From Martensiomyces pterosporus (Eukaryota; Kickxellomycota; Kickxellomycetes; Kickxellales; Kickxellaceae), in contig MU603938.1 of NCBI GenBank assembly GCA_025201845.1, forward strand, positions 62,001 through 126,000: a stretch of 64,000 nucleotides of DNA, written 5' to 3'. The translations under genes and the position numbers were made by a program. Below, one piece after another: positions 52,865 through 62,601 of the stretch. Position 1 is the stretch's first letter. The number at the start of each line of letters is the position of its first letter. The notes under the pieces are model-generated. The model searched no databases. It had not been told where the DNA came from and saw nothing but the letters and a program-made list of their open reading frames with translations.

Positions 52865-54817
52865 ATGAGCTGGGCACCAACGGGCACAAACAGCGTGCCT
52901 CTGGGTCGTCGCAACCGCCTCCCCAGCCAAAGCGAAGGCGAGCCGCCGCACCAACAGCCGCAGGCAAATGGAAAGGCGCCAGCATTTGATGCGCAAAGCG
53001 CTATCGAGCGAGCACGCGCCATCGCAAACTCGGTGCTGGGCAGCAAGCACGTTGTGCCGTCGCAGCCGCTCTCTGCACCGCCGATGCAGCCACCAGCTGC
53101 GCTGCCAGGACATGCGGCTGATGACAGCGGAGAGCGCAAGCGGCGACGCAAGAACCGGTGGGGCTCAAGCGACGCTGCGACTCCCAGCGTGGCGCCTGGA
53201 GTGGCCACTGCGCTAACTGGCGCCATGTCGAAGGAGCAGATTGAAAACTACGCAGCGGTCCTGCGCATCGACGAGATTACACGCAGACTGAAGAGTGGCG
53301 ACGTTGTGCCTCCCGACGGCCAGAGGTCGCCGTCGCCGCCGCCAGTATACAACAGCGAGGGAAAGCGCACAAACACGCGCGAGCACCGCTACCGTCGCAG
53401 ACTGGAGGAGGAGCGCACACGGCTTGTCGAGGAGCAGCTGAAACGCGACCCCGAGTACAGGCCGCCGTCCGACTATCGGCGCCGGTCGAGGTACTCTGAG
53501 AAGGTGTTTATCCCCGTCGACGAGAACCCCGGGCTGAACTTCATTGGCTTGCTCATCGGCCCGCGCGGCAACACGCTGAAGAAGATCGAGGGCGATTCGG
53601 GCACGAAGATCTCGATCCGTGGCAAGGGATCTATAAAGGAGGGCAAGCGGCGCGATGACGCGCACATTCCGGGAGCTGACGAGGAATTGCACTGCCATAT
53701 CGTCGCCGACTCGGAGGAGAAGGTCAAAAAGGGCGTGCGAATTGTGCGCGAGATTATCAAAAAGGCATGCATTACGCCAGAGGGCCACAACGACCTGAAG
53801 CGCAACCAGCTGCGCGAGCTTGCGGCTCTGAACGGGACGCTAAGGGATGACGAGGGCCAGGCATGCACAAACTGTGGCGCGCTGGGGCACCGTAGATGGG
53901 AGTGTCCGGAGCAGAAGAACGTCACCCTCAGTCTGGTCTGCCGGGTGTGTGGCGGCAAGGGCCACATTGCCCGCGACTGCAACCAGAGACACGACCCTGC
54001 TGCGCTGCAAAGGGCGCAGGAGCGCGACCAGCAGCTCAACTCAGAGTACTTGAGCCTGATGGCTGAGTTGGGCGAATCGGTGCCTGCTGGCGCCAAGCCT
54101 GGTGGCAATGCAAGCAATGGACCCGGCGACGTATCCAGGCATAGCCAGCAGCACCACAGCAGGCGGGATCGCTCGGAGGAGAGGTCACCAGGACTGCTGC
54201 CCGATCAGCGTCAGCCTGGCCCAGCACCCTGGCTGCGTGGCAGCAGCTTCCAGCACGACTCGCTCGGTGCAGACCAGGACGGACGCAGCGCAGACTCGCG
54301 TCCACCGCGGTCTCAGTCGCCGCCGCCTATGCGCCCGCTTGCTCCGCCAACAACGCCTCCGTGGCTGCGACGCCGGCCACAAGCGCAGCACCACAGCGAC
54401 TACCAGCAGCAGCAGCAGCAGCATTACTCGTATCGCGGCCATGGTTACAGCAGCCACCGCAGCCAGAACCAACATGGCGGAGGGCCGCCCCAGCCGTACC
54501 AGCCGCCGTCCATGTCGCCAGTCAGCCGCTCAGGAGCCCCGCCTCCTTGGGAGGACAGGCATGGCCAAAGATACAGCCAGCACCAACCCCCTATGCCGCC
54601 GCCATCGAACGGCGGTGCCTACGACCACTACAGCAGCTACCAAGGCGACCCGTATTCGGCCCAGCCTCCTCCGCCTCCGCAGTCTCAGCCGCCGCAACCC
54701 CCGTCCGACTCACCTGTGCCCCCTCCGCCGCCGCCTCCCGCTTCACCACCACCCCCGCCCCCAACAGCTCCGCCGCCACCACCTTCTCCGCCGCCTCCGC
54801 CGCCTCCGGCAGAGTAG
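52865..54817 (+). CDS. MSL5: Branch-point binding protein SF1/BBP (Msl5)
   Basis: Single exon, 650 residues, with every SF1 element in order. The U2AF-ligand motif KRRRKNRW is at about 92-99. The helix-hairpin region carries the SPSP phosphosite (QRSPSPPPVYNSEGKRTNTREH). A KH-QUA2 domain (about 208-330) contains LLIGPRGNTLKKIE and SIKEGK. Two CCHC zinc knuckles (CTNCGALGHRRWEC and CRVCGGKGHIARDC) lie at about 333-371. The last 270 residues are low-complexity, Gln/His/Ser-rich, ending in an almost pure proline run (about 600-650). SF1 recognises the UACUAAC branch point and, with U2AF65, defines the 3' splice site in the nucleus. This agrees with the CTAAC sites seen in introns here. The proline tail could bind FBP-type WW or SH3 proteins. 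Confidence 0.97.
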   Translation: MSWAPTGTNSVPLGRRNRLPSQSEGEPPHQQPQANGKAPAFDAQSAIERARAIANSVLGSKHVVPSQPLSAPPMQPPAALPGHAADDSGERKRRRKNRWGSSDAATPSVAPGVATALTGAMSKEQIENYAAVLRIDEITRRLKSGDVVPPDGQRSPSPPPVYNSEGKRTNTREHRYRRRLEEERTRLVEEQLKRDPEYRPPSDYRRRSRYSEKVFIPVDENPGLNFIGLLIGPRGNTLKKIEGDSGTKISIRGKGSIKEGKRRDDAHIPGADEELHCHIVADSEEKVKKGVRIVREIIKKACITPEGHNDLKRNQLRELAALNGTLRDDEGQACTNCGALGHRRWECPEQKNVTLSLVCRVCGGKGHIARDCNQRHDPAALQRAQERDQQLNSEYLSLMAELGESVPAGAKPGGNASNGPGDVSRHSQQHHSRRDRSEERSPGLLPDQRQPGPAPWLRGSSFQHDSLGADQDGRSADSRPPRSQSPPPMRPLAPPTTPPWLRRRPQAQHHSDYQQQQQQHYSYRGHGYSSHRSQNQHGGGPPQPYQPPSMSPVSRSGAPPPWEDRHGQRYSQHQPPMPPPSNGGAYDHYSSYQGDPYSAQPPPPPQSQPPQPPSDSPVPPPPPPPASPPPPPPTAPPPPPSPPPPPPPAE

Positions 54818-55115
54818 CGGTCGTGTGTAGGCAAGGTACGTGCGGATGTACGTGAGCGAGGTAGGCGTGGCGGGGCGCCGTTTCCAAAGCACTGCTGCTG
54901 CGATTACCAATCATTACTCATCCTTAAAAGTGGCCAAAGGGGACTGGCGAAGGACGAATAACAGCAGCGCTTTCCCACTCCCAGATCATATCTTTCTTCT
55001 CTGCTAGTCTCAGCTTTCTCAATTTCCCTCTGTACACATTCAAATTTCAAAACGCCTTCCTTCGCAGGAATATCCTATTCTATCGAACATACCAGCAGCA
55101 CAGATTTAGCACGAA

Positions 55116-55775
55116 ATGGTCCGCGCAAAGATTGCTCCTTCCCTCCTTTCCAGCGATTTCGCTCGCCTTGCCGAAGAATGCGAGCGCATGCTCGCCTTGG
55201 GCGCCGATTACCTCCACATGGACGTCATGGACGGCCACTTTGTTCCCAACCTGACTCTCGGAGCGCCCATCATCAAGTGCCTGCGCCCGCACACCAAGGG
55301 CTTCCTCGACTGCCACCTGATGGTCAGCAACCCCGAGCAGTGGGTCGACGACTTTGCCGCGGCCGGCGCCGACCTCTTCTGCTTCCACATCGAGGCTACC
55401 AGCGATGCCTCCGCGCTTATCGATAGGATCCACGCCAAGGGCATGAAGGCCGGCATGGCGATCAAGCCAAAGACACCTGTTGAGAGCGTGTATGAGTTTG
55501 CGCCAAAGCTCGATCAGGTCTTGGTTATGACTGTGGAGCCTGGGTTTGGCGGCCAGTCGTTTATGCCCGAGTGCATGGACAAGGTCAAGGCGCTGAGGGG
55601 CAGGTTCCCGGACTTGGATATCCAGGTCGATGGCGGTCTGGCGCCGGAGAACATCGAGGTTGCTGCGAAGGCGGGTGCTAACGTTATTGTCGCTGGATCA
55701 TCGATTTTCAACGCCCCGTCGCCTGGCGATGTTATCTCGCTGTTCCGCAAGACCATCAATGACGCCCAGGCTTAG
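55116..55775 (+). CDS. RPE1: Ribulose-phosphate 3-epimerase
   Basis: Single exon, 219 residues, normal length. A beta/alpha barrel with the family's metal-binding and catalytic signatures: [44 protein letters not shown] and DIQVDGGL. It interconverts ribulose-5-phosphate and xylulose-5-phosphate in the cytosolic pentose phosphate pathway. The start codon lies directly before the first strand. The upstream 298 bases contain the promoter with a T/C-rich stretch near 54990-55060. It converges on the small orphan gene (139 bases between stops). Confidence 0.97.
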   Translation: MVRAKIAPSLLSSDFARLAEECERMLALGADYLHMDVMDGHFVPNLTLGAPIIKCLRPHTKGFLDCHLMVSNPEQWVDDFAAAGADLFCFHIEATSDASALIDRIHAKGMKAGMAIKPKTPVESVYEFAPKLDQVLVMTVEPGFGGQSFMPECMDKVKALRGRFPDLDIQVDGGLAPENIEVAAKAGANVIVAGSSIFNAPSPGDVISLFRKTINDAQA

Positions 55776-55914
55776 ATGTCTCTGGTTTTTCTTCTAGAGC
55801 CTAGCTCCTCCTCACCAGCTGTTTCTGGCGCTCTATCATGAAGTTATTATAAATGGCGTACGAGAAGCAAATAGAAAATGGTGGCGGCAAATGCAAAGCT
55901 GGCGAGAACTGTTT

Positions 55915-56481
55915 TTACATGGCTGCTGCGAGATATGCATAGTGCACGTCCTGCCACTGCTCATTTGTCTCGTATACTTCTCTCCTGAGGCTCTCGATTG
56001 TTCTGAGGTAGCCCTCAGCCATTGCCTGGAGTCGTCTGATCTTGCCAGCTAGATCCTCAGAGCACCTGGCTTTGCCTTGATCTTCAGCGCTGCCATATCC
56101 CTGGGTCTGCACCCCGATCTCTCTCGCTCGCGCACGCCCAAAGATTCGGCGGACATTGTTTGCAGCGTCCCACATGCTGCCAGCCGGATGCATTTGATGG
56201 GGATTGGTAGCGGGCTGAGGGGGCAAGCCCTGCTGAATGGCGGTCAGCGTGTGGTTGGTGCCAACAATGACCGGCAGTGCTGAGGGGAGTCGGAATGTGC
56301 GGTGGAATGCTGTGTACGCTGAAAGGCGCTCGGATCCCTGCCCTAGCTGCTGCTGCTGCTGCTGCTGTTGCCGGTGACATCCACAGCCCTCGCAGCGGGT
56401 ACTGCTGGCCTCCTTTCCGGCTGAGTTGAAGACTCCTGCCAGCACGAACGCAGAGAGTGCGATAAGTGGGAGCTTTGGCAT
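55915..56481 (-). CDS. Orphan protein with N-terminal signal or anchor
   Basis: A 188-residue, single-exon frame of unknown family. It opens MPKLPLIALSAFVLAGVF, a signal peptide or single membrane anchor. A Cys cluster follows (CEGCGCH), then eight glutamines from a CAG run. The middle is Pro/Thr-rich. The final about 60 residues are predicted helical and charged (EDLAGKIRRLQAMAEGYLRT, then SLRREVYETNEQWQDVHYAYL). A good TATA box lies 119 bases upstream, which argues for a real gene. Function cannot be assigned. It could be a small secreted or membrane-tethered coiled-coil protein. It converges on RPE1. Confidence 0.55.
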   Translation of the reverse strand: MPKLPLIALSAFVLAGVFNSAGKEASSTRCEGCGCHRQQQQQQQQLGQGSERLSAYTAFHRTFRLPSALPVIVGTNHTLTAIQQGLPPQPATNPHQMHPAGSMWDAANNVRRIFGRARAREIGVQTQGYGSAEDQGKARCSEDLAGKIRRLQAMAEGYLRTIESLRREVYETNEQWQDVHYAYLAAAM

Positions 56482-56861
56482 TCTGCGATATGCAAAACTT
56501 TACGTGTAGAAAATGGCAGCGGCGGGGTAAGATGCAATGGGTGATACTGTGTGCAACGGTGTAGCTGCCATTGCCTAGACGACTGGGTCTTTGCAGTCGT
56601 TTATATACCACTGCTGTACCCAGGCAAATGCTAACACCCGGGCATGGGTCTCCTCCCAAGCAAGGTGTCAAGAAACATGAGGCTGATGCGTGAGTGTGCC
56701 TTAAAGGCATGCTGCTCCTTGGTTCGTCATTTTCACACCACGTATTCACCCAGAAAACAAGCTGGCAGCATGTGCATACTTTGTTAGAAATATGAACCGC
56801 TATAGATAATGGAAAGGCGTGCGTACCAGACGAAAAAAAAAAAAAAAAGAGGTTACAGCCC
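56482..56861. promoter_or_regulatory. Promoter of the orphan gene and 3' UTR of RNase Z
   Basis: 380 bases on the minus strand between RNase Z and the orphan gene. It contains the TATA box at 56600-56607 and a run of sixteen A residues (56833-56848) just beyond the RNase Z stop. Confidence 0.5.
56600..56607 (-). promoter_or_regulatory. TATA box of the orphan gene
   Basis: TATATAAA on minus, 119 bases before the start codon. Confidence 0.5.
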
Positions 56862-59800
56862 TTACTTTTTAGCGTTGCCGCCTTTGGAGTTGGCTCCGCT
56901 CCTGTTGGCCTTGCCACTATTGCCGCTGTTGCCGCCTTTGCCATTTGTCTTTTGCTTTCCCTTTGCAGCCGCTTTCTTTGCACCAGTCTTTTTGGTCTCC
57001 TGGTCGGATGCGTCCTTGTCTGACTCGTTCTCTTCCTCAATGAAGAGCTTGATCTCCTGCCGCATCACCTTCTTCAGCCTTTGCGCATTTTGCCGGTACC
57101 TCACAATATCGCTTGGCCCATACGCCGACATATCGAACGCAGATGCAATGTTCAGCGACCCGAGCAGACGCCTCTTCAAGTCCTTTGCAGGTGTGCTCTC
57201 GGCACCCTCGGCTTCGTCGCAAGCCTCGGTGTCGCTGAGCTCGCGCATTAAAGCCTCGCTGGCAGCCTGAGTGTCAGCAATGGATATCGGCTGGTCAGCA
57301 AGCATTTCCACTGAATCGTCCTCAGCAACATCCATTGCAGACGACTGCGACCTGCCGCCTGCCGCCTCGGTGTCCTGGTCAGCGCTATTCTCGTCTCTCA
57401 CGAGCTGGCCATACCGCGCCAGCTTCACTGCCTGGATATTGGCCATGTCCCATCTAGGCAGCGTCAAGCACCGCTGGCTAAAGTGCGTCATAAGCAGGTT
57501 CTCAGCACCCATTCCCACAGCCATAGCCACAGCCTCGCTGACCGTAGTATGGCGCTTGGCGATGGCATCTCCCAAGAGGTCATCCGAGTGCGTAGCCTCG
57601 TGCAGCAGAATCGTCGGTTTCTTGTTGCCCGCTCGCCCAAGCGTGACAAGGTTGGTGCATGGCCGGGTGTCGCCCGAGTAAACCAGCTTCCACCCACTTG
57701 AATGTGTCAGCGACAGACCGTACGCCCAGGGACAGTGGATCACCCCACACGTACTGACATTGGTGAGCCCCAAGTCACGGCTCACCTTCTCGACGCGCAT
57801 CTTAACCACAGACTCATCGTCATCAAAGCTTCGGCTGTCTCTAGGCGCCGAGTCAAACGTCATGCGGATGTCGTGACAGCTGATGAAATCGACACGGGCC
57901 AGCCCGAGGTCCTGCACGCCGCTAAAGTCAGCCAGCCATGCCCAGAACCTCGCTGGAGCGACGATAGTAAGTCTAGGCGGGCTGGGCAAGGACCCAGTGA
58001 GCTTGTTCCATTCGTGGAGAAGCAGGATAGCGCCTAGATGGTGGTCTGCGTGCAGGTGCGAGATGTACAGGAGCCTCAGAGACTTGACAAACTCGGTGTA
58101 CGACTGATCGATGCGGTGGTTGTGTCGGTTGCGGTGGGGGTAGCCCAAGAACCGTTTGAGCAGTGCGACGGTGGACTCGCCACAGTCGAGGACTATGCCC
58201 CCATATCCTTTAACGTGGACGATATTGGCACTGACATTGCGGTAGATGCTAGGGACAGACGACCCAGTGCCAATAGGACAAACCACTAGCTCGTTGTCCC
58301 TGTTTGCAGACCCGCCTTCTACGCTTACTGCGCCACTATGACTGCAGGCGCTGCCATTGCTGCTGCTGCGCAGCCTGTGGGCGGGGGATGACCGGGGCTG
58401 TGCAGGAGAGGAGGGTGAGCGAGGCGAAGATTCGGCCGACGAGTATAGCGTGCCGCGCTTGGCCTTTGAAAGAACCTCCTCCGGCGGGAGCAGCTGGCGT
58501 ACCATTCCCGTATCGATCTTGGGCTTTGGCTCGACCTCAAACGTCATCAAGCTGCGCGGGATGACAAGATTGGGGCTGTCAATAAATTCGCTGAGAGGGA
58601 GCTCGGGTTTGCTCGAGCTCTGGGGCAAGACGTATGTCTGCGGATCAACAGCTACCATCGACGCCTGTATGCGCAAGTGGCGCTGGAACGGGTTTTCGTC
58701 TGGAACGTACTCTGGCGCGCTGACGATATGGTGCACATGCGGTGGGAACTGCGCTGCCCACGCCCTGTATCTCTCGTCCTTGGCCACGCCGGGGCCGAGC
58801 GAATGGACAACAAGCACCAGCCTGCCCTTCAAGCTCTTGGGGTCGACACTCCCCGGCTCGTTCTTTGCACCATTGCTTTCTCGGCCGCACTCCTCAGCAG
58901 GGGTGTCGAGGTAGGGGCGGAATCGGGGGTGCGTTATAACCGAACTGATATATTTGGGGCTCGGGCAATCGACAATGATCAGTACTCTACCGGGCCGCGG
59001 CTCGCCGACGCACTGCGACGAGTGGATGACGGTCCCATCGGGTAGCGTGACGCTCTCGCCCATCTGCAGCTTCCTGTACATCGGGCCTGGCTTCAGACCC
59101 AGCGCCTGCGCCGCCTCCACGTTGAACTTTCCTGGAACTTCAGACGCCAAGACGATGTAGCAAAGCGCAGCCGGCGTCGGCGTGGTCTTGGGCAAGATCG
59201 AGTCGGAGTTGTGGCCCTGGCGTGTATTGTGCTCAGGCGACCGCGCACGCTTCTTCCCGCCCTCCTCTGTTTTCTGCAGCTGGTTCTCCACTGCGGAGCC
59301 CTCGCACTTGGCAGGAAAGCTCCCCTTTTTGGCCATATTCTGCACGGGCAGTCTCCTCTTCTTTGCAGCAGCATCAGGCTTTTGCTGCACGCCAAATGCC
59401 CTCGAAATAAGCAGGTTGCGCTTCTTGGACTCTTCTGACTCATCAGGGCCCCACTCCGCTGCGGACACCATATAATGGTCGGGGTAAGTGTGCACGGGCT
59501 CCACAGTCAAGTTCTCGTCCTCAAAGACTGCGGCCGGGTCGCCATCCCTCATCTCGTTGGCGCCAACGCCCATGTCGCCGCGCAGGATGAAATGTCTGGT
59601 GGACGCCAGCGCGTGCGCCAAGTTGTGGCCGCCGCTAATAGTCAGGTTCTTTGTGCCACCATCCGACAGCGTCAGCAGCATTCCAGGCAGTCCACCCATG
59701 GTCTCCCAGTGAACACGAGTGAGGAAGATGTTTGACAGCCTGCTCAGCCGCAGCTTGTTTTCGAAGCTCAGCCGCTGGACTCCTTCGCCGCAGTTGAACA

Positions 59801-59990
59801 AATACCGGCCGCTGTTGAAGCGCACAAGGACGGATGTTGATCCGCTGTTGTGCGTGTTGGAATTCACTACTTGGACGCTCCACTTCATCGCTGTAGGCAC
59901 GCTGGTGTGGACTGGCCGTGACTGAGTGCTGGATACTATAGATGTTCGTGCGGCTATTGTACGACCAATATACCGAATGCACCTGTGCAT
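56862..59990 (-). CDS. TRZ1: Long-form tRNA 3'-endonuclease, RNase Z (Trz1/ELAC2)
   Basis: Single exon, 1042 residues, the size of long-form RNase Z. The first 34 residues are a mitochondrial-type presequence ending before a second Met (M35, MKWSVQVVNSNTHNSG). The N-terminal half is the degenerate beta-lactamase domain (YLFNCGEGVQRL, FLTRVHWETMGGLPGML). The C-terminal half is catalytic: PIGTGSSVPSIYRN, the HxHxDH motif YISHLHADHHLGA at about 640-650, LLHEATHSDD at about 797, and MTHFSQR. The enzyme removes the 3' trailer of pre-tRNAs in nucleus and mitochondria. A Lys/Gly/Asn-rich tail of about 60 residues is added at the C-terminus. It may have a role in RNA binding; this is inference. A run of sixteen T residues on minus follows 13 bases after the stop. 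Confidence 0.95.
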   Translation of the reverse strand: MHRCIRYIGRTIAARTSIVSSTQSRPVHTSVPTAMKWSVQVVNSNTHNSGSTSVLVRFNSGRYLFNCGEGVQRLSFENKLRLSRLSNIFLTRVHWETMGGLPGMLLTLSDGGTKNLTISGGHNLAHALASTRHFILRGDMGVGANEMRDGDPAAVFEDENLTVEPVHTYPDHYMVSAAEWGPDESEESKKRNLLISRAFGVQQKPDAAAKKRRLPVQNMAKKGSFPAKCEGSAVENQLQKTEEGGKKRARSPEHNTRQGHNSDSILPKTTPTPAALCYIVLASEVPGKFNVEAAQALGLKPGPMYRKLQMGESVTLPDGTVIHSSQCVGEPRPGRVLIIVDCPSPKYISSVITHPRFRPYLDTPAEECGRESNGAKNEPGSVDPKSLKGRLVLVVHSLGPGVAKDERYRAWAAQFPPHVHHIVSAPEYVPDENPFQRHLRIQASMVAVDPQTYVLPQSSSKPELPLSEFIDSPNLVIPRSLMTFEVEPKPKIDTGMVRQLLPPEEVLSKAKRGTLYSSAESSPRSPSSPAQPRSSPAHRLRSSSNGSACSHSGAVSVEGGSANRDNELVVCPIGTGSSVPSIYRNVSANIVHVKGYGGIVLDCGESTVALLKRFLGYPHRNRHNHRIDQSYTEFVKSLRLLYISHLHADHHLGAILLLHEWNKLTGSLPSPPRLTIVAPARFWAWLADFSGVQDLGLARVDFISCHDIRMTFDSAPRDSRSFDDDESVVKMRVEKVSRDLGLTNVSTCGVIHCPWAYGLSLTHSSGWKLVYSGDTRPCTNLVTLGRAGNKKPTILLHEATHSDDLLGDAIAKRHTTVSEAVAMAVGMGAENLLMTHFSQRCLTLPRWDMANIQAVKLARYGQLVRDENSADQDTEAAGGRSQSSAMDVAEDDSVEMLADQPISIADTQAASEALMRELSDTEACDEAEGAESTPAKDLKRRLLGSLNIASAFDMSAYGPSDIVRYRQNAQRLKKVMRQEIKLFIEEENESDKDASDQETKKTGAKKAAAKGKQKTNGKGGNSGNSGKANRSGANSKGGNAKK

Positions 59991-60483
59991 TTAGCTTCTG
60001 AGGGCCAATGCAAGAATAAAAGTAATAACTGTGGAGAACAGACGAGCCAGTGGGGCTGCAGCGGTTGATCTCTTGTTGCTGTATCTGCAAAGCCTATAGC
60101 GAGGAAGTAAAAGCTAGACTAGAAGCATTGGTGTATAGGAATAAGAGTGTTGCTCAACAGCCAGACGGCAAAAAGAGGGGAAGGAAGGAGAGGCGAGTGC
60201 CGTCTCCGACCACTGGGGCGCCTGCGACCGCTGCCATGCTGTGCTCCAGTAAGCATGGGGCGTTGATGAAAAATCCTAGTGGTGGGCTGTGAGAAATTAA
60301 AAGATCACGCCGGCCATCAGGAAATCACATTGATCTGCATCCCCCAGGCTGCTGGTCCTGCCGCTTTGCAGCAGACCGTTCGTGAGATGCAAGCTGCGCT
60401 GCGCACTAGTTGCTATGCAGGAGGGATGGCATTAATAGTCGTAGGAAAGGGGATACCGAGAGGCAAGGAGCGGCATGCCGCTG
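59991..60483. other. Intergenic, RNase Z promoter and OFA transporter 3' UTR
   Basis: 493 bases on the same strand. No gene is seen. The part nearest RNase Z is A/T-rich. Confidence 0.5.
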
Positions 60484-62601
60484 CTATTTCTCCATGTCCG
60501 CAGATGCCAGCAGCGCACACGAGAGATACATGCGCCAGACGGTGCTGACCTCTTCGCTTGAGACAACCTCTAGCCTCCACTTGTTGAAGATCATTAGGCA
60601 TCTGCGGTACGGTGGCGTGACGCATACCAGCTGGACACAGGACCCGCGAGTTTGGATGGCCGAGTGCACGGATGCCCTGTTGTTGGCGACATAGTCGTAT
60701 GCCTCCGAGGCGAGCGGCTTCTTGGCGCTAAGCGACAGCGGGTTCTCGTCATGCATAAACGTGCTCGTGCTGATAGCGTCGCTCGTTATGGCAGGTGCGA
60801 GTGGTTTGACGTGGTGGTGGAGAGACTTGGTGTCTCTGGCATCGGGGCCAAGGCTGACGTCCTCCATCTTGTCTCCGTTGCAGGCATTTGAGGTGCTGTC
60901 GTCTACGCTTCTGTTGTATTCCTGGTCGATCTTGCTGCTTTCACCAGATACTGGTGCCGGCGCAAGAAACTCGTAGTCGTGCAGCCCGTGCTGGTGCACG
61001 CCTCTGGCGAATCTAAACATGATTCCAGCCAGCGAGTGGTGGAACACCTGCCCATGCACCTTTGGGTACATGCGTTCGCGCGGCGTGACTCGCACAAAGA
61101 GCAGCACGAACCAGCCGCAGACCAGCAGCGACAGGATCCAGTACAGGTTGGTCACATACACAGAGGGGTCGCCAAGCGTGTGCCCTTTGTATTTGGTCAG
61201 CAACGCCACGACGCCCGTGTAGGTCAGGCCGCCGCCGATGGCTGCCACCGACCAGCCCGTCAGAATGACGCCGTGGCAACCCGACATGTTGGAAGCGCCA
61301 AACATGTCAGCCAGAGTGGCAGGAATGACGCCGACGCCGCCGCCATAGCAAAGCGTGGCCAGCCACACCAAGACCACAAAGGGCCAGAACGTCTTTCGAG
61401 GTATGATGACTATCAGGCAGGCAACGATGGCGATTTGGAGCGTAATGATAAACAAGAACGTGCGCCGCCGCCCGACCCAGTCGGACACCCAGCCAAAGAA
61501 CAGCCGCCCGCTGGCGTTGAATGCGCCCTCGATGGTGACAATGGTTGTGACTGCAGCCGGAATGTGGTTGCCAAACATGTTTGTTGTCATGCTGGCCAAA
61601 TTGGAGATAATGACCACGCCAAACACGAGGTTGACAAAGAACGCCACCCACAGGAGCCAAAAGTCAGCTGACGACAGGGCCTGCGCCAGAGGGATTATCA
61701 AAACGGGGTCGCCCGAGTTTGAGCCCACGGTGACCGTCTGCCCGCCGATCGCTGCGCTCTTCCCCTTGATGGTCTGCTGCACGCTGCACTGGGGCGGGCA
61801 GTGGATTTCGGCGATGGAGTGGCTCATCATGTCGACAGCGACGCCGGGGAGGTTGTAGTTTGGCGGTGGCGGGCGCATCACCACTGCACACAGAATCATG
61901 ACCACAAAGTTGATGGCGCCCAAAATGACAAACACCTGCGGCACGCTGAATCTGCGGATTAGCGCGGCGTTGAGGTTGCTAAACGCCGTCGCCCCGCTGC
62001 CGAAGCCACTGACTGCCAACCCAGAAGCCAGCCCGCGCGCGTTTGGGTACCACTGGATGACTGCGTCGATGGTTGTGACGTACCCGAGACCCAGCCCGAT
62101 GCCGCCAACAAACCCGTAGCCAAAATACAGCATCCCAATTTCCTTGCAGAACAAGCCAAGTGCCGCAGTGCAGTGGCCAGCAAAGAACACGGCGGCAGCC
62201 AGGGCAGCGCACACCTTGGGTGGGTGCGACTCGACCCAAGGGCCAAGTGCCGCACCCGATGCTCCCAGCATGCCCAGTGCAATGTAGAACGTTATCTGCG
62301 CGCGGTTGGCTTCGGGGTCGTCAAACACGTATTTGTCGATGGGCTTGTTGAAGATGGACCATGCGTATAGGGAGCCCAAGCAAAATTGGCTGAGAACAGC
62401 TAGCGGGATGATCATCCATGCCTTGCAGCGCACTCTGCCAAAGAGTATCGTCTCGTCGCGGCGAATCTGCCTAGGCGTGCGAATGTACTCTGTGTGCGAG
62501 TAGTACTTGATTAGCATCTCCCAGAATGACTGGCAGTTGTCTGGCTTGTGTGTGGTGTCAAACACCGCATCGGACGCAAGCTCTTCGATGATGTTATGCA
62601 T
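60484..62601 (-). CDS. MFS transporter of the OFA (oxalate/formate antiporter-like) family
   Basis: Single exon, 705 residues with twelve membrane segments. Hydrophilic parts lie at the N-terminus (about 55 residues) and in the C-terminal tail (about 190 residues). TM1 has the OFA/MCT-like SLYAWSIFNKPI, TM4 YGFVGGIGLGLGYVT, TM5 RGLASGLAVSGFGSGATAF, and TM8-9 NASGRLFFGWVSDWVGRRRTFL. The OFA family carries organic acids such as oxalate, formate and possibly lactate or pyruvate. Substrate here is unknown. The C-terminal tail is Ser/Asp-rich, possibly regulatory, and ends in a Cys-containing hydrophobic stretch. The start is the first ATG, 62601. No partner enzyme such as oxalate decarboxylase lies nearby in the window. 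Confidence 0.9.
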   Translation of the reverse strand: MHNIIEELASDAVFDTTHKPDNCQSFWEMLIKYYSHTEYIRTPRQIRRDETILFGRVRCKAWMIIPLAVLSQFCLGSLYAWSIFNKPIDKYVFDDPEANRAQITFYIALGMLGASGAALGPWVESHPPKVCAALAAAVFFAGHCTAALGLFCKEIGMLYFGYGFVGGIGLGLGYVTTIDAVIQWYPNARGLASGLAVSGFGSGATAFSNLNAALIRRFSVPQVFVILGAINFVVMILCAVVMRPPPPNYNLPGVAVDMMSHSIAEIHCPPQCSVQQTIKGKSAAIGGQTVTVGSNSGDPVLIIPLAQALSSADFWLLWVAFFVNLVFGVVIISNLASMTTNMFGNHIPAAVTTIVTIEGAFNASGRLFFGWVSDWVGRRRTFLFIITLQIAIVACLIVIIPRKTFWPFVVLVWLATLCYGGGVGVIPATLADMFGASNMSGCHGVILTGWSVAAIGGGLTYTGVVALLTKYKGHTLGDPSVYVTNLYWILSLLVCGWFVLLFVRVTPRERMYPKVHGQVFHHSLAGIMFRFARGVHQHGLHDYEFLAPAPVSGESSKIDQEYNRSVDDSTSNACNGDKMEDVSLGPDARDTKSLHHHVKPLAPAITSDAISTSTFMHDENPLSLSAKKPLASEAYDYVANNRASVHSAIQTRGSCVQLVCVTPPYRRCLMIFNKWRLEVVSSEEVSTVWRMYLSCALLASADMEK

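Noticed and set aside
56833..56848. Run of sixteen A residues
   Set aside because: A simple homopolymer after the RNase Z stop. There is no target-site duplication or retroelement sequence beside it.
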